Positions 58,201 to 64,000 of a stretch of 64,000 nt of DNA are shown in pieces. Origin of the DNA: Pontederia crassipes. Lineage: Eukaryota > Streptophyta > Magnoliopsida > Commelinales > Pontederiaceae. A program made the position numbers and the translations under genes. The stretch is from assembly GCA_030549335.1 (NCBI GenBank), contig CM060189.1, positions 33,193,001 to 33,257,000 on the forward strand. The letters are read 5' to 3'. The notes under the pieces were generated by a model. The model searched no databases and was not told where the DNA came from. It worked only from the letters and a program-made list of their open reading frames with translations. Numbering within the stretch: the first letter of the stretch is position 1; each line of letters begins with the position of its first letter.

Positions 58201-59473
58201 TTTAGGGTCAAATCAAGCTAAACTACATGAGCAAGGTTATCATGAGTCAAGTAAAAAATATCTTCTAAAAGAACCTAGGCTTTTCAAGTATGTCTGATGT
58301 GATTAAGTTGTTTATCATCATAAAGCATAACATCTCATTAAAAAAAAACATGAAACATAACATGCCCAAAATATCCAATGGATCGTTTCTACAAGTTCAA
58401 TGTTTGTGTGAAATTTGTGCAATGGGAAGGATTTGTGTTTCTAATCTTTTTTCTTTTCTAAAACTATTTTAAAAAATAAGCAAATCTGGAGGGAGTTTGA
58501 CCCAAAATTCTTGTTTATTTTAGTATATTTGTTTCTTTTGTGAGCCTGCTCAAAAGGACTGAGCAAATTGTTTTTTTTTCTTTCAAGAGGATAAAGGATG
58601 ATTGCCAAGTTTCACAACCATCCAATCTTCTGCTTAGGAACTAAGTTACATGGAGATTAAATTCATTACATCAAAAGGAATAGCTCCCGTCATTTTTGAA
58701 ACATAAGAGTATCTGGTGTATGATTGTATATTGTTTAAAGAAGAACCTCTTCTAAAACAAAGATTATCTTCCATGCAAGTCCCCATGTTGCATGAACTAG
58801 GAAACAGGATCTCCCTCGCCGTTGTTTATGCTCCTAGTCTTAATAGTAAAATGAGAAATACTAATCATGTATAAGTTGGTAAATTAATCTCCTAAAAAAA
58901 GGTTGGTAAATGAAGGGGCACTATGAAGAATTTATTTCTGTCAAAAAAAATTCTTTTGTTCTCTCAAAAAAATTCTTGGTAGAGATCGCCTCATTCCGAA
59001 GATACTGAATTATGTCTTCTTCCTCTTTACATGAATAACATGATGTCTCCACCTGGCGGTTGTCTTTCTAAAGGTACCTTTTTAGATGTAAGATAGACAA
59101 ACTACGAAGTTACCGTAATTTGTTGATATAGCTTACATGTTTGCAACAAAAAATGGTCTCTACTTACAGAGTGCTTGACAAGTTTCTGTTTGTGACGAGC
59201 CTTGGTTTTGTACAAGACTGGAGATATTTTGCTGGAGAGGGTTTAATAATATTATATCTTTTTTTAGTATGGTTGATAGGTATGGGCCGTATGGTTGCTG
59301 TTGATTGCTGTCTCCAGAACACTTTACAAAGTCATATGTTGGATATCTCTGAATATGGTTTATGTTCACTTTCATATAATTAAACTAAATTTACTTTTCA
59401 GGGACCTAAGTTGGACTGGATGGCGGTAGAAGGTGAGGAATCAGCCTCAACAAATGAGCTGCCTCTTCAATGA
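51935..59473 (+). CDS. YrdC/YciO-like domain protein, probably plastid-targeted
   Basis: Nine exons, all with GT-AG borders and consistent phase: 51935-52153, 52305-52423, 53449-53502, 53621-53645, 53789-53911, 54006-54169, 54295-54364, 57944-58042, 59402-59473 (945 nt, 314 residues plus stop). Residues 1-73 are rich in Ser, Arg and Gln with almost no acid, like a plastid transit peptide. The YrdC fold is about 90-285: GVIPTDTVYAIVCDL (PTDTVY at 109-114), RIKDIQPSKPLSILC, FPGPYTFILPAT, GVRMPDDP, ISTSVKWPSED and VDGGVR. Related proteins bind threonine/ATP to form threonylcarbamoyl-AMP for tRNA t6A. This one lacks the Sua5 C-terminal domain and has STSV where TsaC has STSAN, so it fits the YciO-like branch, whose role is unsettled. 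The gene is head to head with the syntaxin gene. No lesions are seen. Confidence 0.93.
52164..52197. repeat. (CT)n microsatellite at the start of intron 1
   Basis: About 17 CT units directly behind the exon 1 donor of the YrdC-like gene. Confidence 0.9.
52739..52920. repeat. 82-bp tandem duplication in YrdC-like intron 2
   Basis: Unit 1 is 52739-52820 and unit 2 52821-52920. Shared core: TTAAGTTTTCACAGTTATGT and GATGAACTAAGTGATAGGA. Unit 2 has an extra 18 bases after CTGCATGA. Confidence 0.88.
53113..53210 (+). mobile_element. 5'-truncated Au SINE
   Basis: Begins within the SINE at CTGTCGAATCTCATGAACAT and ends with an imperfect (TTG)n tail (one unit reads CTG). A duplication of about 20 bp (TTTCAGTTATGATCAAAG within it) flanks it at 53093-53112 and 53211-53230. 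It lies in intron 2 of the YrdC-like gene. Confidence 0.88.
54367..54422 (+). mobile_element. Tail-only poly(A) micro-insertion
   Basis: ATGCTCCTCTCAAAATAAAA and nine further A/T bases (54381-54409) lie between perfect copies of AGAAGTACTAGTG (54368-54380 and 54410-54422). The left duplication begins three bases after the exon 7 donor site, so the donor GTAAGA was kept. Confidence 0.8.
54465..54639 (-). mobile_element. Au SINE, full length
   Basis: Minus-strand copy from ACTCCGCCTATG to the (TTG)n tail. A perfect 20-bp duplication, TTAATTGTAAATTAACCATA, flanks it (54445-54464 and 54640-54659). Confidence 0.93.
54671..54742 (+). mobile_element. Truncated poly(A)-tailed retroposon
   Basis: GGATGGTTGAACC...GGAAACCATCC, then CTTTCACCATC and a long A-rich tail. 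This is the clearest copy of the shared stem-loop plus linker. Its tail is followed by AAGG-rich low-complexity sequence, so no target duplication could be fixed. Confidence 0.6.
55141..55181 (+). mobile_element. Tail-only poly(A) micro-insertion
   Basis: Thirteen bases, GTTCTTCCAAAAA (55155-55167), lie between AAATGTTGTTAGTG (55141-55154) and AAATGTTCTTAGTG (55168-55181), 13 of 14 bases equal. Confidence 0.68.
55415..55524 (-). mobile_element. Truncated RTE-type LINE end with duplicated 5' piece
   Basis: Minus-strand copy of the LINE 3' end (GGTTACTAATAGAGCGGAAT, then GGCGTCGTATGATCC and the shared tail). At its 5' end the phrase CGTCGTATGATCCATG appears a second time. A 12-bp duplication TCATGAACTAAT flanks it (55403-55414 and 55525-55536). 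Confidence 0.8.
57207..57374 (+). mobile_element. Au SINE with a small internal deletion
   Basis: Starts ATAACTCCGCCTATG and ends in a (TTG)n-like tail with C substitutions (TTGTCGTTGTCG). The segment GGCGTCGTATGATCC is missing between ATGGATCAA and TGTAGCCGACC. A perfect 12-bp duplication GAATTAGGTTAC flanks it (57195-57206 and 57375-57386). Confidence 0.9.
57861..57897 (+). mobile_element. Tail-only poly(A) micro-insertion
   Basis: Fifteen bases, CCTCTCAAAAAAAAA (57872-57886), lie between perfect copies of TCATGCTTATC (57861-57871 and 57887-57897), about 45 bp before the exon 8 acceptor. Confidence 0.78.
58571..58624 (-). mobile_element. Truncated poly(A)-tailed retroposon
   Basis: On the minus strand: GGATGGTTGTGAAACTTGGC then AATCATCCTTTATCCTCTTG and AAAGAAAAAAAAA. 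It carries the same stem-loop and pyrimidine linker as the other copies. It lies in intron 8 of the YrdC-like gene. Confidence 0.6.
58875..58911 (+). mobile_element. Tail-only poly(A) micro-insertion
   Basis: Seventeen bases, TAATCTCCTAAAAAAAG (58885-58901), lie between perfect copies of GTTGGTAAAT (58875-58884 and 58902-58911). Confidence 0.65.
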
Positions 59474-62400
59474 GCTTAGGGGTTTTTCCCCTGCCCAATC
59501 TTGTGAACATGGTAGTTCTTGACTTCATGATACTTGTTCATAGAAAATCACTCGTATATCTAGAGAAAAAAAAAACTATATCATGTCTATCTCATATCCT
59601 TCTTCATGGAGGATAAACAATTTAGTGACCAATTAACTATGACATCCACACTGACTTGAAGGTCAGGTGGCATGACATGAAAAAATTCTGTCTTGGCCTT
59701 TGTTTTGTCCATAGTTTTACCTAGGATAAAATTACTTGGAAGAAGACAAACGATGCTACATCTAAATCATCAATGCCTTGACTGCTTGTTTTCTGAGGTT
59801 CAATCACCTTGACTTGATAACAACGTTCCTTGTTTACACTTAATTGTGGATATTATCCACGTTACTTTGTCATTTCCACTGGTACCTTGATTTTCTTTGA
59901 GAGACTGACTAACCAATTTAACTAGTAAAGTTCACAATAATATGACCACGGAACATCAAAATTGATGGTATTACTTTGCATCCATAAGATTCACAGTGTA
60001 GCCACAACTGGCATTCTGAGTGTGGTGCCCATATGATACGACGCCTGCATACATGGTTGAGTTTGCAGTCCAAGATCATATCTCTGTTTGCGGCAATCCC
60101 TATGTAGCGAGTTTTATCAAGGATGAATAACTGAACAAGAGGTCATCTCTGCTTGTTCTTTCCAAAGGGCAATGGTGAATTGTGGTGCCCATGACCTTCT
60201 AAATATGTCCACTGAATCAGACGTCACTTGCAGGTTGATTTAAAAAGGATAATATCGAATTGTAGTGCCTAGCTATCTCCTTCCATACGAATAATAAGAA
60301 GACGAGGTGATTCCTATATTTGATTGGAAGGGGGGAAAAAGTCTGGGAAGAACTCTTTTATCATTTTTGGTTTCTTTTAAACTTTTTGGGGGAAGGTCAT
60401 TGCTACATCACAAACAGTGGAATGTGGAATGTTGTAGACATCTCATTGTCAATTGATAGTAATGGATTACTACAATTGTCGGTAGTCGTCATCCTCTTTC
60501 CTTGAAAAAAAAAAGAATTGAACAAAATATGTTCTCGAGAGAGATGGGTAGAGGAGGCAGGAAGCACATATTGTGTTGGGGGATGGACATGAGCTAGAGG
60601 TGGAAAAAGAAGATTCATGAGAAGGGACGTGATTGCGGAAAAATGAGTGCTTCTACGACCTTCTTGTGTGCAACCTTCCTCATTTATTTTGCTCTCCACC
60701 ATCAAGAAGGATAATTTCAAACGTCTTTTTTATTTAATCAAGCACCACTCTGTTAAATTTGGAACAAGGGCCTAAAATAGTAGTACATTAAGATATTAGA
60801 ATTTTATTTTGTTCTAAGTAATCAGTGCATATAGTGTTGTTTAGCATGTGTCATGAAAGTTGAAATAATATTCTCTTTAAGTTGGAGACGATTCGAGTAA
60901 TTTACTTCTTTCTTTCCGGTTGACATTTTTTACTTGTTCATATTTTAAATTTTCTTTCCTATACAAAATGTTTATTGCAATTTTCTCCAAATTCCATTAG
61001 CAATTTTACAAGTATAGATAAAATTAAATTCCTTGTCCCTAACGAATCATAAAAAAAGATTTCATGCTCGCTCATCAAAATCTAGTAGTTTTTAGTTTTT
61101 ACCTTCGCGTGGTGTGCTCATAAAGATAAAAGTTTGCGAAGAGCTCAATAAAATAACTTTTTATAGGTCAATTGAGCACAAAAATTTTTCTATGCAAAGT
61201 TTGTAATGTTCAAAAGGATAATCATTCATACATGGAGGTTTAAAATTTTCCTTCCAATAAGGTATCATTTTGGCTCAAAATGGTTAAATGTACTAATACC
61301 AAGTGTAGGATAGCGAAACACCACGAGGGTAGGAGAGGTGGAATTGGTATTTAGTAAAAATTTTAATATGAAAGCGATAAAATTGAAAATGATAGATTCA
61401 GTACAATACTTAATGCACACAAGAGCATTACAAGCATTCAAATAAGATATGATTCTGCACAAAAACCTTAGCTTCCCAGCTCCTCATAACAATAAGTTTC
61501 TTCAATAACTTCACTACTTACAACTCCCCCCAAACAATTACAAACGATCTAACTTGCCATGGTGTGTGTGTGTGTTTATAAAAAACTATGAGAGTCACAA
61601 TAATGCTCCAAAATCATAATATAACTTAGAAATTATTTGACTATCAAATAGCATTTTCTTGTAGTTATTTATGGGTCTTTTATAGACTTCTACACTTGAA
61701 ATTGTCATTGGCATTCATTAGTACAAGTTTGATGCTAAAAATTGTCATTGGTCATTCGGATTATCGGATAATACTCCCTTGGTCGATTCTAACGATTTAT
61801 CGACCAATGCCTCGTTTGATCGTCTTCACATTGTTCTTCAATTATGCTTTTCTTGGTCAGTCGAACCAACATCAACCAACTCATAAGTCAACGATCTGGC
61901 AAACTATTATACCCAAATTGAGTTCTGCAAGCCCGGTGATTAGTTTAACTGCTCTAGGGCTTTGTTCAACCAATCACCACTTCAGATAGCCAACCTTCAT
62001 CCTCGAAGTGATCAACAACAGAATCTCAATCGATCGCATGGGTCAATCAGCACTAATGCCTTTTTACTTTTCAACCTTTGAAAAGTCATATCCACACCAG
62101 TCCACTTGAAGACAAGGTTATACCAAGATAATATAAATAGATAAATATGATTTTCAGTTGATTTGACTATCTTAATAGCATTGAACATTTTCGCCAATTG
62201 TCATTAAAGTTTGTTATCATAGAAGAATTAAAGCATAGAGCATATGATCCAACATTGTTCATCTTCTACCTCCTCCCGACTTGTTATGTACGCAAACGAC
62301 GTTGATAGGGATGCTTGATATCTGCGTTCCGATCAATTATGACTTCGTTAGAGATATGGAGAAGGCTAATCGAGTGGTGTGATCCTCCAAGGGTTGTCAA

Positions 62401-62720
62401 TTTTGGTTGTTGTGGTCGGCTTCATCCTCTCTATCGATGGCAATATGTGAATCAAGTTTGGTGGCAGTTAACCAACTTTGGTTGGCTTAATTAGTAGCAT
62501 GGTTGAGTCTCAAATGTTCGACGTATACTAGTAGCCCTCGAGTCTTGGAGTCATCACATTGACTAGAGAATAAATAATTTTTTAATTCCGAACTAGTCTT
62601 ACGCTAATAATATTCGACATCGGAGATCCGAATCAACACCCAAAAAGAAAGTTTGGTGGTAGCTCAAGAAATTTGCCTAGCTGTAGCCCATTCTCGTAGG
62701 TTATTAGTTTATGGATTCAT
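59474..62720. other. YrdC-like 3' region and intergenic DNA
   Basis: No gene is recognised. The open frames at 60403-60720 and 61696-61989 have no family features. A short (TG)n tract lies near 61563. Confidence 0.4.
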
Positions 62721-62726
62721 TTAAGG

Positions 62727-63145
62727 GGTCATTTGGTTTGTGGATAAAGGTTTAAGTATCTCAATATTCTAAGAATATAGTTAAATGCGACGAGAATAAA
62801 ATTAACTTGGTCAAACTTTATTTTTTGTAAAATCATCTAGAAGAATATGAAATCAGAATATTTCTATTCTTCTAAAATAACATAATAGAAATATTATGTT
62901 GTTTTTCATTGTCTTCGCCATTTTTTATTTTTTTTCATTATTTTTTGTTATATATATTATATTATAATTTTTATTCTAATAATAATAAATATAAACTATT
63001 TATAATAAAATATGTTAATTATAAAATATGAAATTTATTCTTTTTGAACCAAACAATAGGTAAAATAAGACTATAGTTAGAATAATATATTTTATAAAAT
63101 AAAAATTATTATCCCTCGAAAGATATTATCTAACCAGATGACCCG
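62727..63145. mobile_element. Possible AT-rich MITE
   Basis: The left end GGGGTCATTTGGTTTG and the reverse complement of the right end CGGGTCATCTGGTTAG form an imperfect inverted repeat of about 14 bp around very AT-rich DNA. I could not find a matching target duplication, so class and exact borders are open. Confidence 0.45.
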
Positions 63146-63294
63146 GACGACAGAGAATTTTCGTGTTCTGTGGATCACTTGATTGCCAAAAGGAATTTAA
63201 GCAATTGTTCCCCCAAGAAGCCCATGCAAGAAAGAAGAGAAGGTGTGTTGCTTGAGGAGACTCCCAATGTGGTAATTCTTTCCATCTATGCCAA

Positions 63295-63969
63295 GGCTGT
63301 GTTTGGCAGCACGGAACAAATTAAATGTTCTGATTGTTCTGCCAAACGCAACCATATGACGGGAACATCAAAGTTCCTGCCGAACATTTCTTTTTTTTTA
63401 ACCGCCGCATTCTTTGACTTTTTTAATTTCATTTATTTTTTAATTGTTTTATAATATATGCATATATAATTTAGAATAAATTAATACATTATTATAACAT
63501 AATTTAGGAATATTATAACATAATTTATTAAATGTTATTAATTAAAAATTATAAAATAATTAGCTCTAATAATTAATAAATATTTTATTAATTAAACTAT
63601 TCAATTATTTTTTAAAAAAATTGTATTATATTTAGATCTTAAAATATACGTATATTATAATATTAATAATATTTAAAAGATTTAATCAAAATAAACAAAA
63701 ATAATATTAATAATATAATGATTTACGTAAATTATAATATTAATAACATATTCTTATTTACTATAATTTTATACCTCATAAAATAATAAATTATATTTTT
63801 AGTTCTCCTTTTTTATCCAAACACCCACTAAAATTTATCCATCACATCAACTTTTTAAATCTTCATCATTACACTTTTTAATTCAAATACCTATTTAAAT
63901 TTTTTTATCAAATCAATTAATTCAGTCGAGAACTAATGTTTTACTAACGTCGCTGTCCTAAACGCAGCC
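63295..63969. mobile_element. Possible PIF/Harbinger-like MITE with terminal hairpins
   Basis: The left end GGCTGTGTTTGGCAGCACGG pairs imperfectly with the right end, whose reverse complement is GGCTGCGTTTAGGACAGCGA. CAA flanks both sides (63292-63294 and 63970-63972). A further inverted copy of the terminus (TTCTGCCAAACGCAACC) lies only 40 bp inside the left end, so the left 60 bp can fold back on themselves. AT-rich interior, no coding sequence. Confidence 0.5.
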
Positions 63970-64000
63970 CAAGCGAATCTTACAGGCATTGCTCGTCACA

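Noticed and set aside
62727..63145. Firm call as PIF/Harbinger MITE
   Set aside because: The inverted ends are suggestive, but no matching 3-bp target duplication was found, so it is kept only as a possible MITE.

Overview
The window looks like nuclear DNA of a flowering plant, probably a monocot. It is AT-rich, full of transposable elements, and its genes have short exons and long introns with GT-AG borders. The syntaxin protein (start MTPAQDPFYIVKEEIQDS) resembles monocot SYP61 as I remember the family; a commelinid such as a Zingiberales species is my guess, not a proof.

Left part (1-28000) is almost all repeats. From left to right it holds: a decayed hAT transposase with a duplicated 540-bp tail; an AT-rich array of diverged units of about 340-540 bp; a probable solo LTR containing a Tourist-like MITE; a Ds-like hAT MITE whose right end was copied in a 286-bp tandem duplication; and a full but dead Ty3/gypsy chromovirus of the Tekay/Del type (16985-26879). 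The chromovirus has 5-bp target duplications, LTRs of about 2.4 and 2.1 kb, a primer binding site, gag, protease, RT, RNase H, integrase and chromodomain, all on the minus strand. It sits inside an older retroelement remnant. A second hAT MITE follows at 27380-27951.

Right part (28000-60000) carries three protein genes: an intronless DnaJ/DUF3444 protein (29706-32021, plus), a seven-exon SYP61-type Qc-SNARE (41432-49392, minus) and a nine-exon YrdC/YciO-like protein with a likely plastid transit peptide (51935-59473, plus). The last two are head to head, with a (ATT)40 microsatellite between them. The genes have no obvious shared pathway: chaperone, trans-Golgi membrane fusion, and a tRNA-modification-type fold.

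The non-coding DNA around these genes is loaded with short retroposons. Nine insertions there (ten in the window) belong to the Au SINE / RTE LINE group with (TTG)n tails, most with clear target-site duplications. A second, apparently separate group has poly(A) tails and a shared 3' end, of the form stem-loop GGATGGTT...AACCATCC then pyrimidine-rich sequence ending in CTCAAAA. One member is 187 bp long. At least ten others are reduced to 12-29 bp of tail, most still flanked by 10-17 bp target-site duplications. This swarm of tail-only insertions is the most unusual pattern I see in the window. I found no rRNA, tRNA or CRISPR.
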